DNA of 47,891 nucleotides from Tannerellaceae bacterium (GTDB lineage Bacteria; Bacteroidota; Bacteroidia; Bacteroidales; Tannerellaceae): NCBI GenBank assembly GCA_021201295.1, contig JAJQFE010000010.1, positions 1 to 47,891 of the forward strand, read 5' to 3'. Shown piece by piece: positions 18,125 to 28,831 of this stretch (position 1 is its first letter; each line of letters starts with the position of its first letter). The notes under the pieces were generated by a model. It saw only the letters and a program-made list of their open reading frames with translations, ran no database searches and was not told where the DNA came from. The position numbers and the translations under genes were made by a program.

Positions 18125-18462
18125 AAAAAGATTGCCGGAATTGTCTACTATGTAAAAATACTGACGGACGACCTGTCATTTTTCCTGTATCTGATTAATC
18201 TACAGTCTCTCCCGGATTATTCTCCGGAATACCTACACCTGTCCTGGTTTCATTTCCATTAAATTAAAATGTCCGGAAGTATACTTCCTGACATTATTCC
18301 ATAGTTTTAAACCCTCTTTTCCATATATTCCTGTCTACTTTTAACCCGCAAATAAATCCACAGGATGATCCTGCCACCTCACAGGCTTTATCATCCGGTC
18401 CATTTAATTTTTTATCGCTATATATCGTAAATCTTTCAGATATCTGATTTTAAGCTATATGC
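18125..18462. other. leader region of the eCIS operon
   Basis: A 338-bp gap with no gene. It holds the 28-bp palindrome at 18268-18295. No exact TAnnTTTG box was found, which fits a promoter that needs an activator. Confidence 0.5.
18268..18295. promoter_or_regulatory. 28-bp palindrome, candidate operator
   Basis: AATGTC-C-GGAAGTATACTTCC-T-GACATT: 26 of 28 positions are symmetric, with no loop and no T-run. It lies 168 bp before the first eCIS structural gene and 144 bp after the regulator's stop. Confidence 0.55.
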
Positions 18463-19016
18463 ATGATCTATAAAACACTATATTATTTCGTACAACTCCT
18501 GAATGACTATTTAAAGTTATCTTTCAGACTAAATGAAGAGATTGCGTCTTTATCCCCTATACAGGAAAACGGGAACCTGTTGCCCAAAAACCGGGTAAGT
18601 GTCTCGTTAGTGAATATAGAAAGGGAGACTGCCGGAGGAATTCAGTTCAGGTCACAGGTCACTCAACAGACCTATTCCCGGAATACAGCACCGGCATGGC
18701 AGTTAAATATGTATATACTGGTATCTGTTATTTTTCCGGAAAAGCAATACAGAGAATCCTTACAGGTATTTTCCGGTATATTGTCATTTATACAAAAAAA
18801 TATATCCTGGATATGCAGGAGTCCGGAACCATGCTTTCTATAGAACCCGTTAACCTGTCTTTTCAGGAGCAATCCAATCTGTGGAGTATTCACGGGGGAA
18901 CCTACTATCCTTCTATCCTATGTAAGATCTGGTTACTGACTATGGACGAACAGGAAGTCACAGACCTGTCCACAATTATTGCTTCTTCAGATACCCACTC
19001 AATAGTAAAACCATGA
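18463..19016 (+). CDS. DUF4255 eCIS tail-terminator (Afp16-like, frameshifted)
   Basis: About 184 residues after restoring one A at 18794-18800. The DUF4255 features are MIYKTLYYFVQLLNDYLK, VSLVNIERETAG, WQLNMYILVSVIFPEKQY and, in the second frame, NLWSIHGGTYYPSIL. In AFP/PVC-type particles this family caps the sheath and tube at the end away from the cell. It is the first structural gene of the operon, and its stop overlaps the next start (ATGA at 19013-19016). Confidence 0.85.
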
Positions 19017-19729
19017 AATATACCGTTTGGATCACGATTACCATCAGACATACTTTTTTCGATTCCGGACGTGCCGGACTGGAACTGAAAGAAACCGGCC
19101 CGGCCGGGCTGTTTCTGAAAAGAAATTTTATCTTATTCCGGAAGGTAAGTCTCTGCCAATGGGTGTTACTGAAACCGGAATCCAGCGAGTTAGTGTTTTC
19201 ATCTCCGGAAGAGCAACATTTCCTACTGGATTTTGAATTAGTCATAAAGTCTGCCGAATTTCATTATTTCACTTACTGGGAGGAAAACCATATCTCGCAA
19301 AAAGAATGGAATGTATATACTGCTCTGAACACCCAGAAAAGATATCTGCAGCTACCTGTCAATACCGGCTCTGCCGCAGAGACAAAAAACATAGAGGTCA
19401 CTTTGCAGAGCCGTAAAGTACGCTGGGAATTTATTCTGATTCCCAAATACACACAGCATGATTATCCTGTTGAGGTAAAAGAGAATCAGAACAGGCTGAC
19501 ATTTACTGCTCCCCAATTAATTTCCTTTCCCGGTGAAAAAAGCATTACGTTCCATCTCAGAGTCATTCATACCGGTAAAAGAAACTTATCCATATACCAT
19601 AAGCTTATGGGAAAACCAGGTAAATGGAAAACGATTACTAAGCAGTTCCATTCCTTTCCCCAAAGTAAAGTCGGTATCCATCCTGGACCCCGGGACAATG
19701 ATAACAAGTTATTTTTATTTTTAATTTAA
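19013..19729 (+). CDS. eCIS-associated protein of unknown function
   Basis: 238 residues as read. I do not recognise a domain; the sequence is rich in beta-strand patterns (YTVWITITIRHTFFDSG, LLDFELVIKSAEFHYFTYW) with no signal peptide. Its place between the cap and the sheath gene is typical for a conserved Bacteroidetes eCIS accessory gene. The end may be frameshifted: dropping one C in 19658-19661 gives SILDPGTMITSYFYF and a stop at 19724, which looks more natural than the as-read tail. This would be the only case with an extra base among the eCIS breaks. Confidence 0.6.
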   Translation: MKYTVWITITIRHTFFDSGRAGLELKETGPAGLFLKRNFILFRKVSLCQWVLLKPESSELVFSSPEEQHFLLDFELVIKSAEFHYFTYWEENHISQKEWNVYTALNTQKRYLQLPVNTGSAAETKNIEVTLQSRKVRWEFILIPKYTQHDYPVEVKENQNRLTFTAPQLISFPGEKSITFHLRVIHTGKRNLSIYHKLMGKPGKWKTITKQFHSFPQSKVGIHPGPRDNDNKLFLFLI

Positions 19730-19740
19730 TATTTAATTTA

Positions 19741-21240
19741 ATGGCAGTAATGAAAACACCGGGAGTGTATATTGTTGAAAAAAATGCCTTTCCCAATTCC
19801 GTAGTAGAAGTTGCCACAGCCGTTCCCGCCTTTATCGGCTATACGGAGAAAGCGCTGAACGGAAGTAAATCCCTGAGTCAGGCTCCCTGGAGAATTACCT
19901 CTATGGCAGAGTACCACTCCTATTTCGGAGGTTCCCCTACTCCTTTATTCGGACTCACCACAGGAGACCCGGAAAACGTATTAGCCTACGAAAGTACACA
20001 CACGCTCTATTACCACATGCTTTTTTTCTTTGCTAACGGTGGAGGTCCCTGTTATATAGTCTCTGCCGGTAACTACACGGAAGAACTGACTCCGACCTCC
20101 TTTACCAAAGGAATTGAATCCCTGCTGAAAGAACAGGAACCAACCATGGTGGTAGTGCCGGAAGCGGTGAATCTGGATGAAGCAGGCTGCAAAACCGTGC
20201 AGGAAGCTATGTTGAAACACTGTGGCTACGATATGAAAAACAGATTTGCCATTTTTGACCTCTATGATGGAAACAAAAGCCGTAAAGATCCGGAGGCAGG
20301 AGAGGTAATTACCAAATTCAGGGAACAAATAGGCAGTAACTATCTGAGTTATGGGGCAGCTTACTATCCCTGGGTAAATACAGCCATTCTGCAGGATTCG
20401 GATATCACGCTGGAAAACATACTTCCTGACAGCCGTCCCACACTGGCCCAATTACTCAAAGATCAGCTGGAAGACCTGTTCCCCCTGCCTAAAGACGAGG
20501 AAGAAAAAGAAAAGATTCAGGCTAAAAAGGATCAATACACCCAATTATTTAACAAAATAGCAGAAGTTACCCATAAAAATGAAATAAGGGAACTCCATAA
20601 GACGCTCCGGATGATCAGTCCTTTATATAAAGACCTGCTAAAAGAAGCGCTGCTAAAACTGAACTGTTTACCTACCTCCGCTGCGATAGCCGGAGTGTTT
20701 ACCATGATAGATAATACACGGGGTGTATGGAAAGCACCCGCGAATGTCAGCATAGCCAATGTAGTAAGTCCTACCATCAATCTGACCCAGGAAGATCAGG
20801 AAGATTTGAATGTACCGTTAAACGGAAAAGCGATTAATGCTATCCGCTCGTTTACAGGAGAAGGCATAAAAGTCTGGGGAGCACGCACACTGGATGGGAA
20901 CTCTCTTGATTGGAGATATATCAATGTCAGGAGAACCATGATCATGCTGGAAGAATCCATTAAAAACGCAGTCAGAGCTTACGTATTTGATCCAAACACA
21001 GCAAATACATGGGTAAGCGTAAAAAGCATGATCAATAGTTTTCTGAATGGGATATGGAAACGTGGCGGACTGGCCGGAGCTATTCCAGATGATGCCTATA
21101 ATGTACATGTCGGACTGGGAGAGACCATGACTCCTGAAGACATCCTGGAAGGGATTATGCGCATTACCGTACTGGTAGCCATTGTGCGTCCGGCTGAATT
21201 CATAGAAATTACATTTCAGCAGCAAATGCAAAAAAGTTAA
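19741..21240 (+). CDS. contractile sheath protein (Afp2/3/4-like)
   Basis: 499 residues, uninterrupted. The N-terminus (KTPGVYIVEKNAFPNSVVEV, VPAFIGYTEKA) and C-terminus (RPAEFIEITFQQQMQK, with WGARTLDG and VFDPNTANTW before it) are diagnostic of the phage-tail-sheath family. The central insert (about 120-290) is variable in this family. It polymerises around the inner tube and contracts to drive it into a target. Only one sheath gene is present, whereas AFP and PVC have several. No ClpV or TssB partner is present, so recycling as in T6SS is not expected. Confidence 0.95.
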   Translation: MAVMKTPGVYIVEKNAFPNSVVEVATAVPAFIGYTEKALNGSKSLSQAPWRITSMAEYHSYFGGSPTPLFGLTTGDPENVLAYESTHTLYYHMLFFFANGGGPCYIVSAGNYTEELTPTSFTKGIESLLKEQEPTMVVVPEAVNLDEAGCKTVQEAMLKHCGYDMKNRFAIFDLYDGNKSRKDPEAGEVITKFREQIGSNYLSYGAAYYPWVNTAILQDSDITLENILPDSRPTLAQLLKDQLEDLFPLPKDEEEKEKIQAKKDQYTQLFNKIAEVTHKNEIRELHKTLRMISPLYKDLLKEALLKLNCLPTSAAIAGVFTMIDNTRGVWKAPANVSIANVVSPTINLTQEDQEDLNVPLNGKAINAIRSFTGEGIKVWGARTLDGNSLDWRYINVRRTMIMLEESIKNAVRAYVFDPNTANTWVSVKSMINSFLNGIWKRGGLAGAIPDDAYNVHVGLGETMTPEDILEGIMRITVLVAIVRPAEFIEITFQQQMQKS

Positions 21241-21267
21241 TTAATCAATCTATAAAGCAACTATATT

Positions 21268-21711
21268 ATGGCAGGAGATGTACAAGACAATGTATGGCCT
21301 TTACCCAAATTTTATTTTCAGGTAAATATCGGTGACACAAATGGATCTTTTCAGGAAGTTTCAGGATTGGATGTGGAAGCACAGGTTATAGAATACAGGC
21401 ACGGGAATAGTCCCGAATTTTCGACGATAAAAATGCCGGGTATTAAAAAATTCAGTAATGTCACACTCAAAAAAGGTGTCTTTAAAGATGACACCTCCTT
21501 CTGGGATTGGTTTAATAAGATTCAAATGAATACCATAGAGCGGCTTACTGTTACCATCAGCCTCTTAGATGAAACCGGAGCACCGGTTCAAACCTGAACG
21601 CTACAAAATGCCTGGCCTACTAAAATTACAGGAACAGACATGAAATCCGATGGGAATGAAGTGGCTGTTGAAACCATTGAAATCGCTCATGAAGGGATTA
21701 CAATCAGTTAA
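21268..21711 (+). CDS. inner tube protein 1 (Afp1/5-like, in-frame TGA)
   Basis: 147 codons. The T4 gp19-like tube fold is recognised by FYFQVNIGDTNGSFQEVSGL, VIEYRHGNSPEFSTIKMPGI and the tail NAWPTKITGTDMKSDGNEVA. A TGA at 21595-21597 interrupts it between Thr codons, where the family has Trp (T-W-T-L). TGG to TGA is one transition. The same frame then runs on to a TAA at 21709. Hexamers of this protein would form the tube inside the sheath encoded just upstream. Confidence 0.9.
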
Positions 21712-21836
21712 TTTCTGGAATAATTACCCATTTATTTCCTGTAAAGAAAAGGAATTCATTAGAACTGATAGGAAGCATGGACTATTAGTTTTAATGAAAT
21801 TTCGGTCCGGTAGGGAAAAACCCAGGAACCAACACA

Positions 21837-22328
21837 ATGGAAGAAACAGATATATACAGACATTTTCAGGTTGCTTTTTATTTTCAGGTAGACTTTATTA
21901 AAATGAAGGTCAACACAAAAAAAGAAAAAGAAGAAGATAGTAGAGAAAGCCTGGAATTTAAAGAGGTCTCAGGGCTAAGCCGGGACATGGAAACAGAAAC
22001 GATTTATGAAGGAGGAAGTAACAACATGGAATATAAGCTGCCTAAACGTATTAAATACCATAATTTAATACTAAAAAAAGCCTTGGTTTTGGGCAATTCC
22101 GGATTGGTGGATTTTTTGAAAACATCCATTGAAGGAGACTTTACCCAACCTTTTCCGAAACGGGATATTCAGATCCGGTTGTTGGATGGAAAGGGGACCA
22201 TTATTCACCTCTGGCGTTGTGAAGATGCTTATCCTGTGAAATGGGAAATCAGCTCCCTGGATGCGGAAAAAAGTGAACTGGTGATTGAACACCTGGAATT
22301 TGCCTATACTACTTTAAAAAGAAACTGA
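21837..22328 (+). CDS. tube protein 2 (gp19-like paralog)
   Basis: 163 residues, uninterrupted. It has the same fold as tube protein 1 (FEVSGL-type FKEVSGLSRDMETETIYEGG, YKLPKRIKYHNLILKKALVL, ending ELVIEHLEFAYTTL) but is divergent and more charged near its N-terminus (KKEKEEDSRES). In related eCIS the second tube-like protein forms the tube start on the baseplate. Its TGA stop overlaps the next ATG by one base. Confidence 0.85.
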   Translation: MEETDIYRHFQVAFYFQVDFIKMKVNTKKEKEEDSRESLEFKEVSGLSRDMETETIYEGGSNNMEYKLPKRIKYHNLILKKALVLGNSGLVDFLKTSIEGDFTQPFPKRDIQIRLLDGKGTIIHLWRCEDAYPVKWEISSLDAEKSELVIEHLEFAYTTLKRN

Positions 22329-22492
22329 TGCCTATCATTATTAAAGAAATTCGTGTGAAAATGACAGTAGGAAAGAGACCGGACGAAATCCATCTCTCCC
22401 GGGAAGTGATGGAAGCGCTGAAACGCAGTATATTGAAAGAGTTCAAAGATATAAAATATACCCAGGGTTTACAAACAGCAAAAGACCGATAA
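22328..22492 (+). CDS. DUF5908-like small eCIS protein
   Basis: 54 residues: MPIIIKEIRVKMTVGKRPDE, then a helical tail. Such short proteins beginning MPI-I-I-K-E occur between the tube and LysM genes in Bacteroidetes eCIS clusters and match DUF5908. Function is unknown. The start overlaps the tube-2 stop by one base and the stop is one base before the next gene, indicating tight coupling. Confidence 0.75.
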   Translation: MPIIIKEIRVKMTVGKRPDEIHLSREVMEALKRSILKEFKDIKYTQGLQTAKDR

Positions 22493-22493
22493 G

Positions 22494-23143
22494 ATGGGAC
22501 TATCCAAACTCACTATTGCTTATCTTTTCAATCCGGAAAACGACAAATTCGTCTTGCTGATCAATCCCAAATCATTAAAGTTCAGCCGGAAAGTAAGCTA
22601 TACCAGCGATCAGACACTGGGAAGAGCAGCCAGCGTAAACCGCTTTGACGAACATGCTCCGTCCAATCTTAGTTTCAGTTTTATATTAGACGGTACCAGT
22701 ATTGCCTATGATAAAACAGAAACCGTAGAAGAAACCATTAAAAAGTTTGAAGCAGTAGTATACCGTTATATCGGGAAAATACACCAACCGAATCCGTTAA
22801 AAGTCAGTTGGGGAAACTTCTCATTCAATTGCCGGCTGGAATCCCTGGATTATGAATACACGCTGTTTGCCCCTAACGGAGAACCTCTCCGTGTTAAAGT
22901 TTCCGTATCGTTTACTAACTTTATTACACGGGAAGAGGAGAAAAAAAGGGGAATGGCACCTCACCGAACCTGTCTCACATGATTGAGTTAAAAGCCGGTG
23001 AAAATATTCCTCTTTGGTGTTACCGGATCTATGGGAATGCATCCTATTGCACAGACATTGCCCGGTATAATGGATTACGCAATTTCAGGAATGTTACACC
23101 CGGAACACGGTTATTGTTTCCACCACTTGTAAGACATGGCTGA
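22494..23143 (+). CDS. LysM-type tube/baseplate adaptor (Afp7-like, frameshifted)
   Basis: About 216 residues after one base is restored at 22941-22951 (A7G4). The N-terminal part is the eCIS tube-initiator domain (LTIAYLFNPENDKFVLLINP, LKVSWGNFSFNCRLESLDYE). The repaired C-terminus is a LysM-like segment (AGENIPLWCYRIYGNASYC ... NVTPGTRLLFPP). In AFP/PVC this protein links the tube to the spike. As read it ends early at 22982. The repaired stop overlaps the start of the spike gene by 8 bp. Confidence 0.85.
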
Positions 23144-24928
23144 TTCACCCAACAAAAACTCAGATGGAGTTATTCGCATATCGATATTTTCTGAAGGCAA
23201 TCCGGTAAATACGACCTTGTTTGCATTAATCTCTTTGTCCATCCGGAAAGAAGTAAACCGTATCGGCAGGGCAACCCTTATTTTTGATGCCGGGAATATG
23301 CCGAAAAATGAGATTCCCGAAAGCAATGACCAGAGCTTTGCACCGGGTAAAAAGATCCGTGTCGAGGCAGGCTATGAAAATGATGAAAATTCTATTTTTG
23401 AAGGCATGGTGATCAACCATCAGTTAGTGATAGCAGCAGGGAATGAATCTTCCCTGCAAATCACCTGCTGTGATTACACATTTCCGGCTACTGAAGTCCG
23501 GAAAAATAAAGTATTTGAAAAACAGAAAGACAGCGACATTATTGGAGAGATATGGCAGAACTATCCCGGCCTGACAGTTTCGGTAGACACCACAACTACC
23601 CGGTATGAAGAACTGGTTCAGTACTACTGTACAGACTGGGATTTCATAGTCTCCCGGGCAGAAGCCAACGGGTTGATCGTACGGACAGACGGAAGAGAGA
23701 TCTCTGTTAAAAAACTGGACCTGAAAGCATCCCCCAAACTAAAGGTCACGTATGGCACAGACCTGATCTCTTTTCATGGAGAACTGACAGCAGAGGCACA
23801 ACCCATCAGTGCCCGGGCCTGTGCGTGGAATATGTCCAAACAGGAACTTATCTCAGCCACAGGGGCAACACCGGCCTTAAACAACCAGGGAAAAGATTCT
23901 GTCAGCGACCTGGCAGAAGCAGCCGGAAATAATTCCCTTATCTGCCAGACGATAGGGACAGAAAATATACATTCACTGCAGGCATGGGTGGATGCACAGG
24001 TAGTACGGGCAGGATTATCACGTATTCAGGGACACTGCCGGTTCACAGGTAACCACAAAGTCCAACCCGGAGATCTAATCGAACTGGACGGATTGGGAAG
24101 CCGTTTCAACGGGATTGCCTTTACCGGATGGATAGAACACGAAATAAAACAAGGAGATTGGACCACCACAGCCGGATTAGGGTTGCCGGTGACCACCCTC
24201 ACACAGAAACCGGATGTAATGGCACCTGCTGCCTCCGGATTACTTCCCGGGATTCGGGGCATACATATCGGAAAAGTGTCCAAACTGGAAGATGATCCAG
24301 CAAAAGAAAACAGGATCCAGGTAGAACTCCCCCTCCTCAACGGCCAGCAAAATAAGGTATGGGCGCGGTTAGGGACCTGTTGGGCAAGCAATTCCTACGG
24401 GACATTTTTTATACCGGACATTGGAGATGAAGTCATACTCGGTTTTTTAATGAAGATCCCTGTTATCTTGTGATATTAGGTAGCCTGTATAGCAGTAAAC
24501 AGCCACCACCCTATGACCTGACCAAAGAAAACACAATCCGTTCCATTTTTACTAAAACCCAGATGAAGACTGAGTTCGATGAAAAAGATAAAAACATCAC
24601 CATCCGTACACCCGGGGAAAATACGATCCTGATCAGTGATAAAGATAAAAGTATCCTGTTGGAAGACCAGCATAAAAATAAAATCAGAATGGATCAGAAC
24701 GGTATCAGGATAGATTCAACCGGTAACATGACTTTAAAAGCAAAAAAGAATATCACCTTAGAGGCAGGTGCAGGCATCAGACAGGCAGCTCAATCCGATA
24801 TTGAATGTACAGGAATGAATATCGAAACAAAAGCAACTGCTGCACTTACCATCAAAGGAAATACCAAAGCAGAAGTGTCAGCAGCAGGCCAGACAATCAT
24901 AAAAGGAGCTACGGTAATGATTAATTAA
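23136..24928 (+). CDS. VgrG-like spike protein (Afp8-like, frameshifted)
   Basis: About 597 residues. The N-terminal gp27-like domain (FSEGNPVNTTLFALISLSIR, IFEGMVINHQL, RAEANGLIVRTDGREISVKK) is followed by the gp5-like OB domain (GIHIGKVSKLEDDPAKENRI) and the beta-helix (NITLEAGAGIRQAAQSDIE). As read it stops at 24473; one T added to the run at 24443-24448 gives FFNEDPCYLVILGSLY and joins the two parts. It forms the trimeric spike at the baseplate centre. The PAAR tip gene follows. Confidence 0.92.
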
Positions 24929-24962
24929 TTAACTAAGTAACTAAATTATTTATCTATACACA

Positions 24963-25265
24963 ATGCCACCGGCAGCCAGAATAACAGATATACACACTTG
25001 TCCGATGCAGACCCCAGCCTTTCCCGCTCCCATACCCCATGTGGGCGGTCCGGTAGTGGGACCGGGCGTACCCACCGTACTGATCGGAAAGATGGTGGCA
25101 GCCGTAATGGGAGACACCTGCCTATGTGCAGGACCACCCGATACGATTCTCAAAGGATCAGCGACGGTCATGATAGGGAATAAACCGGCAGCACGCGTAG
25201 GAGATACCTGTGCACATGGAGGTGTCATTTCTGTAGGCTGTCCGACAGTAATGATAGGAGGATAA
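24963..25265 (+). CDS. PAAR-domain spike tip (Afp10-like)
   Basis: 100 residues, intact. It is Gly/Pro-rich with the PAAR pattern PPAARITDIHTCPMQTPAFP, HVGGPVVGPGVPTVLIGKM, MIGNKPAARVGDTCAHGG. The His and Cys residues of the zinc site are present (H and C near the N-terminus, C and H in DTCAHGG). No extra C-terminal domain is fused, so this tip carries no built-in effector. Confidence 0.93.
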   Translation: MPPAARITDIHTCPMQTPAFPAPIPHVGGPVVGPGVPTVLIGKMVAAVMGDTCLCAGPPDTILKGSATVMIGNKPAARVGDTCAHGGVISVGCPTVMIGG

Positions 25266-25269
25266 AAAT

Positions 25270-25676
25270 ATGGGAACCAACAAATCATTCATAGGAACAG
25301 GCTGGGCTTTTCCGCCCCGGTTCATTCAGGGAATAGGGGTTGAAATGGTCAGCCAGGAAGAGGATATCGAACAAAGCCTTACTATTCTCTTATCCACCAT
25401 TCCCGGTGAACGGTTATACCGTTTTAAATACGGATGCAATATCCGGAGATGGGTGTTTGAAGAAATGAACCTGTCCAATGAAACCTTAATGATAGAAAGC
25501 ATCGAGGAGGCAATTCTTTATGATGAGCCCAGAATTGACGTCGAACAAATCCGGTTTGATACGAAAGATGAGGCGGAAGGTATTTTATGGATCACAATCC
25601 ATTACCGGATCCGGGAAACAAATACCCGGAGCAATATGGTATACCCTTACTATTTTAAAGAAGGAACAATTTATGA
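25270..25676 (+). CDS. gp25-like baseplate wedge protein (Afp9-like, frameshift at end)
   Basis: About 135 residues. GWAFPPRFIQG, EEDIEQSLTILLSTIPGERL and EPRIDVEQI are typical of gp25/TssE lysozyme-like wedge proteins. As read the frame runs on to 25848 because one A is missing at 25668-25669. Restoring it gives the expected end FKEGTNL and a TGA at 25674-25676 that overlaps the next ATG (25673) as ATGA. The as-read residues after 25670 are therefore an artefact of the shift. Confidence 0.88.
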
Positions 25677-28600
25677 AAGATGGTTTGAGCCAGGAAGACA
25701 GGCGCAAAAGGATAGATTCGGTAGAGCCCTTTATGGTGATCGATCATCAGGTGAAATCTCTTATCCGGCAGGCAGTGACCCTGGCCGGATGCATCCACTA
25801 TTACACCCTGACAGGGAAAAAAGAGGGAGACTTCAGCCGGTTTTTTGATCTGACAGAAGACCTGGACCACAGGGACGGGACCATCAAATACGATGGAGAA
25901 ATGGAACCTGCCAAAGTACTGTTACTCACTTTTCTTCACCAGTTACATATACGTACCGGCAAATTCAATAATCGCTGGGAGAATTACATCAACTGGTACA
26001 TGGACCAGTGTTTGCAGATCCTGCCACAACCCTTCTATCCGGACAGTACCTGACTTACTTTTACCCGTAATACGTCTAAACCTGTGCTGATCCGTAAACA
26101 AACAGGATTTACCTGTAGAGAAGCCAAAACCTCCGGACCGGTCATCTACCGCACAACCGAACCGGTTGCTGTTACCAACGTTACTATAGCAAACCTGTAT
26201 GCTTTACATTTTGACCGGAACCCACATATTTATCCGGCATGTTTATTCCACATTCCCATTGCCTTAACAATGAAAAACATCGGAAACGGTCAAGAGACAG
26301 GAGAATTACTCTTTGAAGACCGGATCAATCCGGAACAGACCAAACCCGTAGGTCTTTCCCTGTCCTCCCCCATCTTGTTACTCAGAGAAGGAAAACGGTT
26401 TATTTCCATCACATTCGAAACCGAACAGGAGACAAACCCTCAGACCCAACACCGGAGAAACCTGGTCCAGCTCTTACAAAATATAGAAAAAAAATCCGCA
26501 CCCATCAACTGGGAAAATGCAAAAGAGGTACTGTTCCTTAAAATATTCAGTGATATTTTTTACATTGAAATAAGTACAGCCACCGGATGGATACCTGTGG
26601 AAAAGTATGTGATACGGCAAAGATTAATTTCTCCGGAAAACTGGCAACAGGGCCTTACACTATCCCTGGAACTACCGGAAGAGTTTTCCTCCACTTCTTC
26701 CTGTTATGAAGAGACTCATCAGCAGAAGTCTGCTGATCCGGTCATCAGGCTACTCCTCAACAGAAATGCATGGTTATATCCCTGGTCATGGTTGAAAGAT
26801 TTTCTTATCGCCCGGATCAGTATACAGGTCGAAGTATAGGGAATTCATAATTTATTATTTTACAATGAACTCGGAAAAGTGGATAATTCTGTTCCCTTTG
26901 CACCCTTCGGAAATAATACCGAACAGGGAGCCTGGTTTGCGATCGGGAATTATGAGATGGCTATGAAAAATATCCAGACAGCCCAGGTAGACATGACCTG
27001 GCAGCAATTACCCTCCCATGCGGGAGGTCTTTTCTCTTACTACGAGGGATATGGCGGACATATAGATAACCGTTCCTTTAAAATAAAGACCCGTTATCTT
27101 TCCGATTACACCTGGAAAGATACACCTACCGACACACCCATGTATCTTTTCTCATCCGTACCGGCCCATACAGACGGAACTCCGGCAGCACAGCAAAAGT
27201 TAAGCCATGAAACCAGTCTGAAAAACATCCCTTTATATGAAATGAAACCGGTATATATACCAGAAGAAAAATATGACTATAACATCCATGCCAAATCCGG
27301 ATTTTTCAGTTGTATGATGGAAGAACCCGGAATGAGTTTCGGAGAAAAAACCTACCGGTATCTGTTTTCCGGACAACTCATAAAACCGTCTTTTCGGAAG
27401 AAAAAAACGCAGATGCTCAATCCCCCCCTATTACTCCACTGGTTGAACGGATGACATTGTCTTACACAGCCACAGAAGAAACAGACTTCAAGGTATGCCA
27501 GGAGAATAGCCGAACTATAGTATCTCATATACATCCCCTGGGCATAGAGAAAATCTATCCCTCAACCGAAAATAAACCGGTTCCATTCGTCTTTTCCCTG
27601 GATACGGATGCCAATCTGCTGATCAGACTGGAAAACGTACAGGGAGAAGAACCCATTCACCTGTTTATAGATTTTTTCCCCGGAACCAGGAAATTGAATC
27701 CTCTGAACTACCCCGCGTACGCTGGTATTGGGGAAATGGATATGACTGGTATGCACTTCCCGATGACGCAATTAGAAGCAATACCACCCGGAACCTGCTC
27801 AAAAGTGGAAAAATACAAATACAATTTCCCGCCATACCCTCCGGTAACAGTTTCCGGGACAAAGACGGCATAGTATGGCTACGGGCCGGGATCACCCAAA
27901 ACAGACAAAGCATTTCAGCCATCAGGAATATATACGTGAACGCCATTCAGGTCTACCGTGAACCGGAAGGTATGAAGATTTCATTACCGGAAGGAGCCGT
28001 TCTTGATACCTCCGAACAAAGTCTGCCGGGGATTGAATCCATCCGCCAGATCACCCCTTTCGAAACCGGTTCACCCATAGAAAACAAGACCACCAGGCTG
28101 ATGCGGATCTCCGAATATATCACTCACCGGAACCGGGCAGTAACAGCCAGAGATTACGAAAGGCTGACCCTGCAGGCATTTCCACAGGTAGGCAAAGTAA
28201 AATGTCTGCCCAATACCAGTACCAAACACCATAAAAAAACGAACAAGGGATCATCACACTGGTTATTATTCCATCCGGAAAAAAGAAAGGCACAGCATTC
28301 CGGCCTCGCTCCACATCCGGATTATTGCTGGAAATAGAAGAGTATTTCTCATCCGGGATATCAGCATATGTCAAAGAAGTAGACGCGATCAATCCCGTAT
28401 ACGAAGGAATAGTCATCCGTTGCGGAGTAGATTTCCTGGACACACCCTATTCCAGGGCAGTGTTAAGGGCAGCCATCAGGAAAGTGATAAACCGGATCAT
28501 AGCTCCCTGGCAACAGGAAGGGAATTTACCGGTCCTCGGATATTCATTTAACCTGCAACAACTACACGACCGGATCAGTGAAATGAAATTTGTAAAGAAC

Positions 28601-28831
28601 ATCACCCACCTATCAGTGGTCCGGCTCGTACAGGAAAACCAGGATAATACCCACAGATTCAAAGAATACAGTGAATTAACAGATACGATCTGTCCTTCTG
28701 TCCCCTATGCTGTTTTAGTTCCTGTCAGGGAACATCTGATCAACCAACAGGTGAATAAACCATTCGGAATCGAAGACATGAGTATACACGAACATTTTAT
28801 TATATGGCAAGACGAAACAGGGAAACCTTAA
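25673..28831 (+). CDS. large baseplate protein, gpJ/Afp11-like (five interruptions)
   Basis: About 1,053 residues when reconstructed. The C-terminal third has baseplate-J hallmarks (ISEYITHRNRAVTARDYERL, GIITLVIIPSGKKKG, SGISAYVKEVDAINPVYEGI); the middle has VPFAPFGNNTEQGAWFAIGN. Breaks: TGA at 26051-26053 (Trp expected, W-L-T-F-T-R-N), TAG at 26837-26839 (Gln possible), and one missing base at each of 27382-27385 (A), 27672-27677 (T) and 28233-28239 (A). Each repair restores sense at once on both sides. It forms the wedges joining sheath and spike. The end overlaps the next gene by 28 bp. Confidence 0.85.

Noticed and set aside
27310-27460. Separate gene beginning at 27310
   Set aside because: Its first part is out of frame with the baseplate protein; only after 27385 does this frame become the true continuation, so it is a frameshift product and not a new start.
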